64,000 bases of DNA. Origin: Ficedula albicollis (Eukaryota; Chordata; Aves; Passeriformes; Muscicapidae). Location: NCBI RefSeq assembly GCF_000247815.1, contig NC_021677.1, positions 7,884,783 to 7,948,782 on the forward strand. Reading direction: 5' to 3'. The notes below the pieces were generated by a model that was not told the origin of the DNA, did no database searches, and worked only from the letters and a program-made list of their open reading frames with translations. The position numbers and the translations under genes are program-made. How positions within the stretch are numbered: position 1 is the first letter of the stretch; every line of letters begins with the position of its first letter. Positions 1 through 17,116 of this stretch are shown here, in pieces.

Positions 1-764
1 GTGGAAAAAAGGCAGGCCTTTTGAGCAAATGGGTTACATTTCACTCCCGCTTCTCACCCTCACACCTCTACTGTCACTCAATGGTCTAATCAAAGACACA
101 TAATGCTGGCAACAGAAGAATCAGGTTGGAAACCAAAGAAAATTATACCTTTCGGTGACACTCAGAAAATAAGTTCCAAAAGGCAAAAAAATCCAACTCA
201 TCAGTCAAATAAGTATCTTGCAGGGATGCATGGGAGACCTCCTGTTGCCCAGGTCAGGGACACGGTTTCAGCACATCCCTACTCCATTATTATCCAGCTT
301 GCATGCTCATGGAAAGCAGGGTGACAAGAGGTAAAAATGTGGATGGAGAGATCCAGGTGTCATCCTGGCATGGAGCTGTAATGGAGCCAGGGAACACGTA
401 TTGCTGTGAGAACTGAGAAATACCTGCAGCTGCCTGATTTTACACACAGCTTTAGCAACTCCCGACATTTTGTAGATTGTTTAACATGCAAGCAGGAATT
501 ATTATGGGGATAAGGTGTATTCTTGATATACTTAACCCCAATCTCCCCGGGCTAAGTCTCAATGATGCTGAAAACTCACAGCCATAACCAAAATCATGCT
601 ATTCCGGGATTATCTTCTCTAAATACAAGGCACTCTGTTATATGTAAAGTTCTAATCTTTAAAACAATAGCTCAGTGCATATCTAAAGATGTCGAAATAC
701 AAATGTACAACTCATAAAGCACAACCTGCAACACTACCTTATGAACAGGCAACTAACCTGGACA
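1..764. other. Non-coding unique sequence
   Basis: This AT-rich stretch runs up to the first LTR. The only open frame of note (103-324, +) is 73 codons long and has no recognisable domain or splice context. I see no repeat, RNA gene or promoter signature. Confidence 0.6.
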
Positions 765-2349
<1,585 letters not shown>

Positions 2350-2357
2350 GGGGAAAA

Positions 2358-2445
2358 GGGCAATCCACCACTAAAATGATGTTACAACACAGACTTCTGA
2401 CGGGCAATCCACCACTAAAATGATGTTACAACATAGACTTCTCAA
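2358..2445. repeat. 44-bp tandem direct duplication
   Basis: Two adjacent copies with a 44-bp period (2358-2401 and 2402-2445) both begin gggcaatccaccac. They differ at the cacagac/catagac position and near the end. The array starts 8 bp after the LTR 3' end. It may be a duplication at the insertion site or a local slippage event. Confidence 0.75.
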
Positions 2446-5400
2446 TTCCTTTACAAAGGCATGGAATGATAATAAGCAAATGTGATTATCCAACACAATT
2501 GCTAGCACACAGTGTATATAGCATTTTTGCATGATGTCATACAACCACCACTACCCTACATGGCAACAAGTCCTTAATAAATAGGTGTCTGTGACAACGA
2601 GGGGCAGACCAGAACCCTTACAAAGTTAATTGCTTATTTCTTCTAGTTCTACCATTTGCCATAGAATGTGAGTAGAAGTATTAAAATCTAAAGCTAATAC
2701 ACAAGAGGTTTGTTTATTGCACTTTATGGACCAAAGAATTTCCACAATATGACACTGAACACAGAGCGCACAAAAATTCCCCTGAACTCTGCAGAGAGCG
2801 TTGAACTGATGCTGTATTAGTCTTTTTCTCACATGTCTGTGTTTCAAATTTTAACACAGCTGTGAAAGAAAGAAAGAAAAAAAAAGCCTACAAATAAGCT
2901 TTGCCAATTGGGCATTCAAATGTTGGAGACAAAGGAAAGTTTGGGGACGAGATGTGCTTGCTGTGGGCAGTGACTGTGTCAGACAGCCAATGACGTTACT
3001 GCCTGTGCTGTCTCCATCACAGTTTTCCAGAACAGGATTACAGAGATGACAGATTCCATTCCAAAACTCCCAGGCAGCTCTTTACCTAGATGTTAGCAGA
3101 GCAAAAGCATTACACATGATTTCCTCTTTCCGTCAAGCAGCATTTGATGCTCTCTAACCCTCACCTTGGGAAAAGCACTGGAGAACCATATGGACTTGCT
3201 GAAATCACACAGGATGTCCTGTCTCGTAGCCCAAACTCATGAGTTAAGGAACCTCTGCAGGGCAGACAGAGCAAAGGAAGCGGGCTGTGCCTTTTATTTC
3301 CAAGAAGAGAGCAGGGATAGCCTCCAAAGTTATGCACATCACCTCCAAGTCCAATGGCCACATGTTGCAGAGAAGATTATTATAAAGCTTATTTGGGCAT
3401 AATGGGGAGTAGAAAAACAGAAAAAACATCAACACTATGAGCTGTATTAGAGAATTCATCAGTAGCTAAAATAAGTAACATAAATTTTTATAGTTCTTCT
3501 ACTTTCATCTTTAAAAAGTCGGTTCCCCGCTTGTACGGAATTCTGACTGTAGCTGGTGGTCTAAGGAAGCACAGGAAGTCACAGCTCTTGATATTTGGAT
3601 GGAAGCTTTCATTTAAATTTAATAACCACCGTTGTCACGTATTTCAACTAAAACTGGCCCAGTAGTGAAGAATTTAAGTGCTCAGTTCATCTAGTTCCCT
3701 TCTCTGATTCAATTATTCTTTTTACTTTCACATTGGCAGGAAGTTATTAAATTAATATCCTTATTTTGTGTGGAAATTTAATCTGATTTGTATCTATTAC
3801 TGATTTCACCATCTTAAACAACATTATCAGCAGCAACTGTCTTCTGTGTCTCACTTGACCCAAGCAGAATTTTTTTCTCCTTCACAGAAGAAAAATGAGC
3901 AAATATTTTCAAAATTTGATGCATGCAAATGTGCACAGGGCATTTATCTAATTTTCATGCTCTGTATAGAGGAATTATGAGAACCTAAAAGCAGATTAAA
4001 AAAATAGCACACATTCTTTTGGAGTTGCCATTTTTTTAAACTCCCCATAAAATGTTATAGTTTTATCTTTTTCCCAGCCTTCCTTATGCGTGTACCTCTA
4101 CGTTGGTATTTAGTTAATGGAAAATCAAAGGAAATTTAACAGGTGTTGTTTTAAGGAACCACTTACACTTGAGACAACAGCTTCATGGTCATTATCTGGC
4201 TTATGGTTTGGAGCCTCACTTGAAGGTTTGGATTTCTTACCAAGCTTCATTCCCTGCCCCAGCCTGTTTTATTAATGCCAGTGAAGACCAGGCATATGTT
4301 CCAGCCAGACAAACTCAGTGGAAGTGCCTCCTTCACAGCTACTCCGGCCCATCTCTGCTTGCTGTATAATTTCTTTGTCCCCTGTTGTAGCCTGGCATTT
4401 CTGCAGTGTGGTTAAATGAATGCAGATAAAGAGCACAGCCACTGTTGTGCTGCCCACCCCAAGCGACTCAGGTGTATTCTGCTTTGTTACTGTGACCTCT
4501 CAGGTCCCCAGGATTTATCTTTATAGACAACACCATCACAAGGCATCAAAAAGTGCAAGGAATGTGCTGTGCTTCAGAAACCTTTTTTTAAACTTTTAAC
4601 TGCAAGCACAGGGTTGTAATAAGAAAGTATTACATTGCATTACCAGCCATGTCACTGCAAGCAAAACCAGTTTCACATCTTGGGTAGTTGCAGAAGCAGA
4701 AAAATACCATGACTGTCTTCTTCTTCTTGATGTCCTTGTATAATTGATCTTGACCAAGGAACTTTGCATTCCAGCAGAAGCCTGGATTAAAAACCTAGAC
4801 CAGCAACAGTCAGCCATCAATCTTGAGGCAATCTATCCTATCTGCAACCATTTGTATCAGCCATTAGCTATTCAGTAACTCAGGAAGAGATTATTTTTCA
4901 AAGAGAATAAACTCTCAGTGCATATTCCCATTCATTCCTTCTATTCTTTTGCTAATTCCCATCTATTACTCCCTCAGCAATTGCAGTGAAATCACATGCT
5001 CATTGCTTTGGTCATATTTATATACCCCATTACTAACCATTAGAAAAGAAGAAATAACTGTTTTGGTTTTATTCCACATAAAATTTACAACAAAGATTTG
5101 AGAGAGAATTTTCCAAAAATACTGCAGACCAGCATGTAATAATAACCTCCAGCATGCACACATGCTTACGTGATTCTCAGTTTTATCCATTTCTCCTGAC
5201 ATCATTCCTGAAGTGCAATGTAGTACTGGGGGCAACAACATCAAATTAAATTAAACAGCACAGCCTCACTGTGAGGCTCTTTTATCACTGCCAAAGCAGT
5301 GCAAAATGCAAGTTAAGGTAAGATAAAGGAGACAAAGGCTTTGTATTCAAAAAGGCACCTCTTCAGAAGGCATATCCTCTTCAAGAACTTTGGAACTGTC

Positions 5401-6022
5401 TTTCCTGCATCTGAAAATACTCTCATTTTACATACATACTTTTTACTGAGAAAACATTCAAAATTCACCTTGAAAGTAAGTTTTGCTGCATGCCTGCATG
5501 CACAAAGCTGGGAGAAGGGGTGCTCATTGCTGGATCTCTTCACTGTGCCCCTGCCTCTCCTGAGGCAACTTCCTGCTTCACCTACTGCCTCAAAACAGCC
5601 GCACGAGGCGAGTTTATGGCTGAAGTAGAGTCAGGATTGCAAAGTCAGCCTGAATATCGGCTGTGCTGTTCGTACATCAGTACAGGCAAAGAAAGAAACT
5701 ATTGCCCTTTCCTGGGCGGAGACAGACTCCTTGGAGCCCGCTGGACACAAGCAAATTATCCAGCGTGCATCTTTAGAGCATGAACCCACAGCATCCACCA
5801 CCTGCTGGATTTCCTAAGTAATTCTCTTACTCAGGACAGTCTTCTTAATTGTTTAGGTAAATTTTTCCAATTGCTAGCACTCCTCTGGGGTATTCCCATT
5901 GAAATTTGTGTTCCTAAAGACCAATAATAGGCTAAAGCAAATTTTATTATTTTGGGACTGGTCATTAAGGCTGTTACATTGGTTTTCCTTCTTTTCAGAT
6001 AGCAATTACAGGCTGTGGAGTG
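2446..6022. other. Non-coding unique sequence
   Basis: AT-rich unique sequence with only short open frames (97 codons or fewer) that resemble nothing known. It includes a small GAAA-rich patch near 2865-2885. I see no exon with convincing splice sites and no RNA gene. Confidence 0.55.
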
Positions 6023-6514
<492 letters not shown>

Positions 6515-6911
6515 TCAAGTACATTGCACTGAAGATCTTCCTGACCACATGAAGCTTACAATTAATTAGCTCAGGATCTTTGATCTTTCACTTAGTGAAC
6601 TCGGTTAAAAATACCGCATTCAGAACTCCAACTATATTTCTAAGCCATCAGGTTCACAGCACTTTGTATTAAAGCTAACAAATAATTTCAAGAGATGCTT
6701 TTTCACTTTGTATAAATTGAAGTCAATTTGATCAAGCCATGAACAATGCAATTTTCAAAGTCTAGGAAAATAGTCTGGTGCCTAATCATGACAGAAGAGT
6801 CAACACTTACAGGCGCCTCTTTAAATTCCTAGTCTAAACAGTCATATTTCTTAGCCAGAAATAAAAAGGTGTAAGTTATTTGAAGGGTTTTTTCCTAATA
6901 TAAAAAAGTGA

Positions 6912-6935
6912 TTTTTTTTTTTTTTTTTTTTTTCC

Positions 6936-6967
<32 letters not shown>
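6912..6967. repeat. T22-C10-T24 homopolymer block
   Basis: A run of T (6912-6933), ten C (6934-6943) and another run of T (6944-6967). It has the same layout as the larger poly-C artefacts, with C filler inside a T homopolymer, and is probably a small example of the same problem. Confidence 0.75.
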
Positions 6968-6969
<2 letters not shown>

Positions 6970-9900
6970 TATAAGAAGCTCACATTTTATGGACAGCTTC
7001 ACTTTAAAGGAATTTCATATGCACAATTAAGATATTAAGCATGGGCCAAACCATGCTTAATGGTTGAATTATGAAATAAATTATGAATTTAAGTGTGCCA
7101 GTACGGACAAATCATTGGCACTTAGCAGTTCTGTCTTTAAAATCTTCATAATTTGACTTCAGAGCACTGCAAAAATCTAAAAAAAGATTTTAAGAGCTGG
7201 AGAATGACTTTTTTTTCCAGACTGTTCAGAGAACTGTACATTCATTGTACTTTTGAAAGCAATGTGACTCATGAAACTGGCAACTTTCCCATCCATAATG
7301 TCTTAGAGATGTTTATAGCACATTATATTTTAATTGCCTGGTGACAAAATTATTTGGAAATAGATCAGTTTCATAATGCATTTGCTTCATATTTTAAACA
7401 AGAAAAGCATGAGGTCTGAATATTGCTAAGGTACATAAGCCTGACAAAACAACACAAATGTTAGGGGAAGATGTCCATAATTCATCCCCCTTGAATGCAG
7501 GCATCCATGAATCCATATGCACAAGCTTGGGTGTGCGTAGGGATTCAGTCTGGCCAACAATTACCCAGGTGCATCACAGATTCACAACCCTCATGAGGGC
7601 CTGAAGTTTAACCCAGGCCATGTCCTATTAAGGATGGTCTTCCCAAGTGAGCAGTGGACCAGCATTTCTCTTTCTTGGTTTTTTGGGGGTTTTTTTGGTT
7701 TTTTTTTTTGTGAATAAAACCACAGTAGCTTCTAAACAACTGCTGTTATTTGAAATAGGGAGCCACTGGACAAAGCGGACAGAGTTACTCTAAAAATGTA
7801 TGAAGTAATTTTACAGTCAGATTACAATATTGTGGTCTGACTTGCATAAACCAGGCCACCGAATTCCATGCAGCAGACAAACTGATTTTGTGCATGTATG
7901 GAGAAGTATTTATTACACAGAGTCTCTCCCTGAACCCATAGGACTGATTGGATGTGAATGGAGTGTCTGCTGCCTTTTAAGCCAGATTAGCCATCTTTGT
8001 TTTGATGTATAAAATACTCAAATGGCATTGGATTCACCACATGGGGGACTGGCTTTGACTCCATGTTGCACCTCTAAACCTGGACTCTTCTTTAATGCAA
8101 CCAGTATCAGACATGGCCATGTAGACAAATTCCTGCAGTTTTGGAATTTGTGCCTCACTTTCTCTAAGCCTATTCACATAGATAATTCAATCTTTCAATC
8201 ACATGCCAACAGATCTGCTCTTAACATCCCATCTTTTTAAGAGGTAGTCAGGAAGGTTGATTCACTTGGCGAGTACATTCAGCAGAGAGGGGAAAATAAT
8301 AAAGTGTTTTCATGTTTTCCATTGCAGCTTTTAACCTTGGAAGCTCCTTCAATTTCCCAAGATTTTGGGTTGTCTTATTTTTAAGTTATCATACCAGGGT
8401 TCACAGGTAACCTTACAAGGCATTTTGAAGTTAAAAATCAGGGGGAAAAGTCTCTTCAGTACAATCCACCATTTTAGACTCTTGAAACTGTGTGTGCAAA
8501 GGTTAAAGGATTTTCATTTTATTTTACAAAGCATACGAAATATACACTGGACACATGCACAACTCAGGGCATTTGATCCAAGTCTCATTTATTACACTTC
8601 GTAATTTGAAAATTTAGGTCCTGCTGAAATATCTGAAAGCAAACCTCTTATGAGGTTTATGAAAGCAAAGCTCTTATGCACATGAATTTGATTTATAGCA
8701 GCTAAAGTTCTAAGCAGATGAGTCTCTTAAATATTTGTTTAGAAAAACGTGGGCCCCACTTCTAAACTGGGATTTTACTGGAATGCTGTGGTGGAAAAGG
8801 AGTTACACCAGTGCTCCTTGCCGTATTAGAGATCATGTTTTGTAGATGGGGACTGACTTTTAGCTGTACCGACTGTAATTTATTCCTTCATGGGATTTCC
8901 TCTCTGGTACTTCCCCAGCTCCACAGCTTTGTTTATCAGCTCAGCAGTGCTTGCAACAAAACATGCCAATATATTCCACGTCACATCCTTACCCAGAGAA
9001 AGGGGAGCCAGACACCCTGAAATATGAATTGTGTATTAGCAAGCATGCTCCATAAAATTTCAAAGCCTGAGACCTTTTCACAGCCTGACAGATTTTCTCA
9101 TATAGCTTTCCACATTCCTGGTGTAACCCAATACAAGCACTGCAGGCTAAACGATAAACAGAGACTCCTTCAGAAAGCCTTGGGAAAGTGGAGCCTCAGA
9201 ATACTACACTTTGCTCTGAATATTCCAAGTTGACCAAAGGCTCCACAGCCCATTTTTTCAAGACAGACAGAAAAAGTAAAAAAGGAATTTAAAAAGTAAC
9301 TAAAAGTATCTGGCAACAACCTAGCACTACCCTCAATCACTATATTTTGAGAAAAATCAAAAATAAGTCAGTAGTTCCCGATTCTGGAAAAAGCAGAAGC
9401 AGCATTTCAGCAGACAGATGATTTAATATTGGTTTTTTATTAGGTGCATCAATCTATTTTATTGTAAATAAATTAAATTTAACTGCAAATCATGAGAAGC
9501 ATGAAAAGACATTTCTGCTAATTGACTCACTTACATTTTTTCTGTTTACCAACTGTGGCTTATACGTATATCCACTGCAGCCCTAATTACAGGCAATGCA
9601 CATCCAGCACTCAGAAAACATGAACTTGCCACAGACAGCACACACCCGCTGAGCCAAGCTCTGAGGAGCATTCAAACCACACAAAAATATCCCAGAGTTG
9701 AACCAAGGAAGGTACACACTGCTAGGCTCCTTCAGGTCAAACCCGAAGGGAAAGTAGAGCATCTTCAGAGCTGCTCTGCTTCCTATCAGCTGTCAGGGGC
9801 TCAGAGCTGGCACAGGTTTCAGGCATTGTTGGGATATTTTGGCCACACTTACAACTTTGCAGCCTATGGAGCACAGGAACAGAGAGGGAGCAGGGGATTG

Positions 9901-12900
9901 CCTCACTCTTAGAGTGACTTTCGTGGTGCAAATCCAGAGCAAAACCTCTGACAGCACAGCCAGGAGCCCCAGCCAGGATGAGTAATAGGGACCTTTTGTG
10001 CAGTTACTGCACATAATGAGAGCACAAAGTACACAGAATTTTCAAACAAAATAATGCATAGCAGATCATGGCCACTGTGCCCATGTTAGAGCTGGGAAAG
10101 TTTCAGCTGGTACTGTTTGCAGTAGCTGCTGGGATCAAAAGAGGGAATGTGTAGCTCCCAATCTTACAAAAACCTGTCCTATCTGTTATTCAGAATTATC
10201 TTGTTAAAATAAAACAAATTTACAACCATGCTTCTGACCATGGATTTGGGCAAAGCACTGGACTGGGTCATACTTTCCTCAGCTGTTATCCTTGTTTTTG
10301 ACTGGACAGCAGAACCAGATCCTATTGCCTCTGCTCCCTCCTCACACTACTATGTGATGCCAACAAGATGACAGAACAGTACTTCCACACTGGATCTTTA
10401 GGCAGGCAAAATCTGCAGATTGTTTTGAAGATTTCTGCTGCTCTTGGTGATTTAAAAAAACAAAAAATGTTTCCAGGAAATAAACTGAAGTGCTGTGTCA
10501 TCAAAAAAAACATTGATTTTGTGTTCATTAGCATTCACTTAACTTTAAATTCTATGCAAAATGAGAAAATAGGTTCATTAATTAATAGATTTTTCACAAA
10601 GTGCAATGTGACATCCACTCTATTGAGGTCAAGGTCCTAAATGCCTAAGCTGAAATTCTGATACTTACTATAAACCATAAACTTGTCAACACTTGATTTA
10701 ATCTGGAAAATTATATCTCCTGTACTACAAAACAAAACCAAGCAAAAGAAACCAATAAACAAACAAAAAAAATTATTTCCACCAGTGGAAGTAAATATTG
10801 GGAAGTAATTGACAGCTGAGGAGACCACATATTTTGCCTATGGAATGCAGTGAGCTATGAGTTTCATAAGAACTGTCAGGATTTCCAGCTCTCCTATAAA
10901 TTAAATCAGAGTGATCTGAAGACAAGGAAACAAATAAATCAAGGAAAGGTTTCTCCCTTTCTACACACAACACCAGAAGCATTGGTCTTAGCCAGTGAGG
11001 AATTTCTGGGAGATAAAATTCCCAGGTAATGGGCTGAGGGAGAACTTGGAAAGAACCAGGACCCCAGTTCTGCTGGGATTAAAAAATTTTAAAATGTTAA
11101 TATTTATGAGAAAAAAAAAATTCTTTTTACTTCCCAAATGTGTCTTTACAGTCTTCATCTAGAGACACTGATTGGTCAGAAGGTATCCATTTCTTCATGT
11201 AATTATGTCAAAGAAAGGTTATTTCAGTGCCACATGTAGAGCTTATTTTCTTGTTAATAATATTCCTCTAACATGTAGATGACAGAAACTGAATTCATCA
11301 CTAATCATCACGCACTGTTTTGCACCAAGAGTAAATTTATCTGGTTTTAAGGCAGAGAACAAGACTGAATAATTCTACATTTTTTAAATTCAGCCTGAAA
11401 CCTCAATTTTTTTTTCCAAAATACAATTATGTTAATAGAAGTCTCAAACTAATCAGCACAGAAGTTGCACATATTCTTAGCTAGAGAAAAACATCATGAG
11501 TAGAATTTGGGAGAGACTAATTCCCCCAAGCACATCAGAAATATGGTAAGCATCTTTATCTTCATGTCCAATGAATCTTTTCCTGTGTTATTGAATAAAA
11601 ATCATTCTTGGGTGATTTAAATAAACTTGAAAAAGCCTTTTTTTAAAAAAAAAAGTAATCCAGCACTCGAATTTTCTAGTTAATTCCCAGGAGCCACGAA
11701 AATGCCTGATGCAACACTGCAATTTTAAAATCATATGTGGCCAATGAAGCTAACCAAGCCATCATGTGTGCACACAATCTCCACCAGTTGAAGACCAAGC
11801 TGCAGAACAGGTGATGCCTCCATGCAGGGCCTTGACTGCTAAACGAGGTCAACTGACAGGCATTATCCTGAAGCAGGGGGACAAAATGGAAAGAAGAGCA
11901 AAGGTTGGAGAGGAAGCTTTGGGAGGCTGAGTAGCAGCCTCATGGGCAAGCTTCTATTGTGGTTGGAAACAGAAAGAATTTGACATCTGACCTCACCCAG
12001 GAAAAACACAAGCAGTATCTCCAGAGTAGGCAGTGAAGCATGGAAGTGCACTGCCCACACAACAAAGAAACATCACCAAGACTGCTCCCAAATCCTCCAA
12101 ACTCATAGCTATTTTTACAGTTTTGAGACTCCCTTCTCCATAAGACTTCACTACGAGCCTGATTATTGCATCAAGCAACAATAATGTTCCCCTCTTTATC
12201 CAGATGGGTGGAATTTTCTATTTGCCCACCTGTGGCCATTTGCCCACCAGGCCATTTATCTTCCAAAAGAGCAGTTAAGGAACATTTCCCCCAATTAATA
12301 TGGCTGCTAAAGGCCTCAGTCCAGAAGAAGAGGTGGAAGCACTGATCACAAAATCCCCACTGCAGGGAATTAATGTCCATGACATCAGAATTAATCCAGA
12401 ATGACTTTTTGCTCGAGATCCATCCAGTGAAATGGGCAGCTTTATTTACCAACAACTCCCCAGTCAGACATTCCCCATTCAACAGATCTGTGCAGTAGGG
12501 AATGCTTTACTTGTGTGGAACACTTACCATCACATTGCTGCAGGTTTCCTTCAAAGCAATTTCTGTCCCATTTTGAGCTTCATCCACTGTGTGCAAGCTG
12601 AGCCATCTTTAGCTCCTCTAAAAAACAGCTTGGGTACCTGAACTCTAAAAACAAATTACACCTGAGCCTGTGGAAGCCTCCTCAAGCAAATATATTCAGT
12701 AAATAAAATAATCTGAGCAGAATTTTGAGTTGTATCCTTGCCTGGTTTGGGACCAGCAAAGAATGAACAATAAAACCCCATTACCCAGGGCTTTGGAAAA
12801 AACAGTCTTCATATGGGATGGATTTGAAAGTGACTGGCTTTACTGCACCAATACCTTCACTAGTGGCTTCTTCTGTCAATTATATGACTCAGGGGCAGGT

Positions 12901-15604
12901 GAAGGGAAACAACCTGACTGACCTGAGACCACTAACCATGAATCCTGTCAAATAGATATTTTGTAATAAATGTATCCTCCTTACATTGTAAATTCTCACA
13001 TGCAGCCTGAGGAGAGGTAAGCAGGTTTTTTAGTTTTTTTCAAGTTGGCAGCGGATCCTACTCATGGTCAGTTGCTTGGTAACAAGTTTCTCTGACTACA
13101 AAATAAAAACTCCACATCTGAAATATTTGAGAAAACACTGTTTTTCCTAACTATATTCCACAGTACTTGGGCCACGGGGTTTCCCAGAATAGTCTAAAAT
13201 GTTAATAGGGTTACACAAAGGACAACCTGCAATTAGATTATCACTCTAAGACAGATACAGGTCCGTCCCCGTACACAGCACTGCTTACATACCTTTTAAA
13301 TAGTATGTTAAACCTACTCCAGGGTCTGCAGCTCATGTAAAGTAGTTTAACTCCCTAGGAACAAATTAGCTGGCTGGATCCTGTGCTCTTTTAAACATAG
13401 GTGTGGTGGGAGACATTTTGCAGGGACTGAAAATCTGGAAGTCGCTGTGCATGGTCTGAGGCGCCTGCCAAGGAAAGGACGTCTAAGGAAAGAGACAAGG
13501 GAGCGAGACACAAAACCAGGTATCTCACCACCAGGGATGCTCCTGGAAGTACCTACTCTTGGACCAGCACAGGGAGTGTGGAAGTCACATGTCTGCAGGC
13601 AGCTCCCAGTTCTCCCTGCCATCCTCCTCTCCCTCCCTTCAGCATGACACTGCTTTGTCCAGGACACAGACAGTTGAAGCCAGTTCTTCCAACCCTCTGA
13701 AAATATTTGTCCCAGTCATCTATTCTAAGTACCATAATGGACAGATTCTTATTTTTCAAATGCCAAAGAGAAATACTGCCCTGGGCCAGTAGGGAAGAAC
13801 CCTGCAGACTCAGCTAACTCTGCACCTTTTCCATCAAAATTACAAGGGATGTCTTCAAAGCAACTAAGAATAGGGCAAGCATTTAGTGATGCTTCTTTAA
13901 TATCCTCTTCAGCTCTCAGCACTCTGCAGCACAAGGATTTCCTGCACTTAATAGCCCTTGATGAATCCTTCTTCCATGAATTTGTCTTCATACAATGACT
14001 AGGGAGGAGAAACAACTAATTCTAGATTATGATTTGGTAATAATTCCCAGGAAAGAGCACTAATTATATGGAGTTTTTTAAAAACCTAGTGGCAAAGAAA
14101 AATGTATTATTGAAAGAACAAATTAGGGATTCCCTATGTCATAAGTATCAGTTAGAAACTTGGATGAAGAGTTTTAAGGCTGCCAATTCTCAGAGGGGAG
14201 GCAGTCAGGAAATGGGTCTAAACTCATGCGCTATAGACCTAGGTTCAAGTATTGTTTTAAATACAGCACCCAGGTTTCAAACTCATCCGGGCCTTTCCAA
14301 AAAAACAAATATTTAGACATGTACCACTGGTATGCAGTCTGGAGACCTAAGGTCAACATGCAAAATAAAAAAGTCTCCCAAACATACCTAAATGCTGTGG
14401 ACGTTTCCATTCAAAATAACTTTTTTTAAAATTTCTCCATGCACCCAGAGCATTCACATCTCAGAGCTGGAAGCTCCACATCTATGGGATAGTCAGCTAT
14501 GAAATGAGTCTAGAAGTTAATTTGGATTACACATATCTAGTCACGCATTAGCACCTTAGAGAGAAGGAACTATTGATTTCTTGTCGTACCTATGGGGAGA
14601 TAAAGATACTTTCCCTCCATTTTGTTATACTCATTTGCCAAGGAGATTATTTTTCCCAGATATTCCTGCCACATTCACTGGTCAGGATGGACAGTGATTG
14701 CTTCATAAGTTCTCATGTTTTCTTCAATATCAGCACTTTGTCCCCTTTGCAGGAATAATTATTTTCCTCCTAATTTTCCTCTGTAATATGTGTGCTTTGC
14801 AGATGTTAATTAATACTTTTGCCATACTCGCATTATCTCATTTTGCAATTAAAAAAAGCAAACTACAGAAGAATTCCTCCTTTCAAATATACTTATTTTA
14901 CATGCCTTACTTCAGATTCTCAGAATTTTATTTCTCAGTGTACTAGTTAGTTTGTTAAACTGGTACTACTTTATTTGTTAAACTGACAATCTGCAGTTTA
15001 TGGTGATTGGCAAAGGCAAATAGCAAAATAACAAATAAGCAAATTAGACCCAGGATCTTTGGGTAAACAGCCACAAAGCAAAGAATAAATATCTCTAAGT
15101 GTTTTCACCCAGAACTTAATGACAGACAAAGACAGAATTAATTTCCTCATCAGTGCACTCAAAACTTAAGTCTTCCTAGCGCTCTGTATTTCATAGTCTA
15201 TTACTCTGTTTCTGGCATATTCAAAGCCTTGGCCCTGCAAGCTTCAGTCCCAGAGCACTTCATATTGTGCAACAAATGATCAAAAGAAGCTGTCATGGTA
15301 CTCAGGGAACAGAGTAAAAATCTCATAAAAATCCTTAATTCTATTACTTCCTTATTGTCAGTGCTCAACTTTGTCGCATCCTGTTAATACAGCCCTGTAG
15401 ATGCTCAGCATACAATGCTCCACCAGCAAAAACAGAAATTTGCTGACAGCCAAAAAAAGGATGATACTTAGGTTTCAGGGTTTATACCAATATTCTAAAG
15501 GGATAGTGATCCAGCAAATATTTTATCCAGTTCTTACCCCTTTGACAGTTCCCTGGACTCCTTATTCCAAGTTTAAAGCACTTTGTTAAATAAGTCATAG
15601 CCTT
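6968..15604. other. Non-coding unique sequence, 8.6 kb
   Basis: Long AT-rich intergenic or intronic DNA. A T/G low-complexity patch lies at 7675-7710. Open frames are all about 106 codons or shorter, occur on both strands and carry no recognisable domain. The 106-codon minus frame at 13347-13667 and its plus-strand counterpart sit in a slightly GC-richer patch but look like chance. I see no RNA gene. Confidence 0.5.
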
Positions 15605-15670
15605 CCGAGTCATAGAATCATAGAATGTTGTAGGTCATATATTTCCAATTCCACTTTTGTCCTGTCTGCT
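15605..15670 (-). mobile_element. Short CR1-like 3' end
   Basis: catagaatcatagaatg at 15611-15627 is the reverse complement of the octamer-type repeat that ends avian CR1 elements. The following sequence (taggtcatat...ccaattcc) loosely matches the CR1 3' UTR in antisense. Only about 60 bp are recognisable, so this is an old, heavily truncated copy. Confidence 0.55.
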
Positions 15671-17116
15671 GATAGTCCAAACTATCCTAATTCATCTCCA
15701 CTCTCACTCACTTTTGGAGCCAATTCTCCTACATGGTGCAGTCCAGCTTGCCTTTCATTAACTAAGCATGGTCCACTTACCGTCTTTAGCTAAAACCGCA
15801 CTGTAATTTCATTTTTTCTCTGCCAGTCTCCTTATCCTCATTTCCCCATGTCATGTCTGATCTTGTACCCCTTGAATCTGTGGTAGTTAACTACATAATT
15901 TTCTTGATGTGAACAAGAGTTACATATCCCTGACAGGGCTGAGTAAAAATTATCTCCCACAGTGGGAGAACTGCATCTTTTCAGAAAAAAAAATATTTCC
16001 AATATTTTTGTACCATGAGAAAAACAATGCCTTTTTCTCTAGTCTTGTTCTTGGAAGATATTAAACTGTCCTGGCTGAAACCTTCTAAAGAGAATTCAGA
16101 CAGAGGCCAAATGAAACATGGAAAAATTTAGTTTGAAAAACTAAACTGAAAAAGTTGTGAAAGTTGAAAGTAGGTCTTTAGGGCTGGAAGTGCCTAGCAG
16201 CCCTAGCAGTAGATGCTGTTACAAACCCAGCCTGCAGTGAAAGGGCCACCCTATCAGGACACCAACTTTGATGACAATCAGTCATAACCCAGCTGCATTT
16301 CTGGAGTAACTCTGTGTCCCTGCTAACCAACCAAGACAGGACTTCTACCATTTAATTGTCCAACAATTTGGTGCCTACATGAATCCTGATAGGGAGACCT
16401 TCACAATACTTCCCCATTCCCTAGGTCTGTGACACGGAACATGAATGCAGGTTATAAGAGTTCCCCCTAGCCCCAGTTTATGAAGTGGCAGTTCATTGCA
16501 AACAGTTGGTGACTGGCCCCCAGCTGTCCAGAATCCCTCTGCAAGAGTCAGTCATAGCCCTGCTTGTGTCTTCAGCTTCTCCTCCCTGAATTTGGCTGTA
16601 ATGGACCTACCTAAAGTAATTAGGCCACCTGTTGCATCGTCAAATCCGTTTAAGGGAGTCCTTCAGCACTCCAGTTTACACGGTTTGACAGGAATTGTTT
16701 AAGTGGGTACCAGTGTAATGGCACTGCAAAAATGGAATTGTGGCATTATTTTAATCAATAAATATAATTACATGCTCAGATGACTGTGAGCTTGTCTGTA
16801 ATTAGTTCTCCATGCCATAATGCAGTCCATAAAATGCCATCTTTTTGCACGTTACACAATGTAGGATGAGAATTGCATTTGCAGATGAACAGAATATTTA
16901 CAATCATTTGAGTTGTTACAGTTCAGAAAAAAAATTAGCACTGGTTAAAAAAAAAAGAAAAAGTATCAGTTGTGGAATTTTCTAATAGCCATTTGTTTTG
17001 GGAGCAAATTTGGTTTTATGGTACTATTGGTACCATGAAAACAGTCGCCATAAACTAGCACAGTCATAACACAGACCAGTTCTGCATCCATACATCATAC
17101 AGTTTTACGTTGGTTT
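15671..17116. other. Non-coding unique sequence
   Basis: Nothing recognisable as a gene. The short open frame at 16496-16702 (+, 68 codons) has no domain. Confidence 0.5.
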
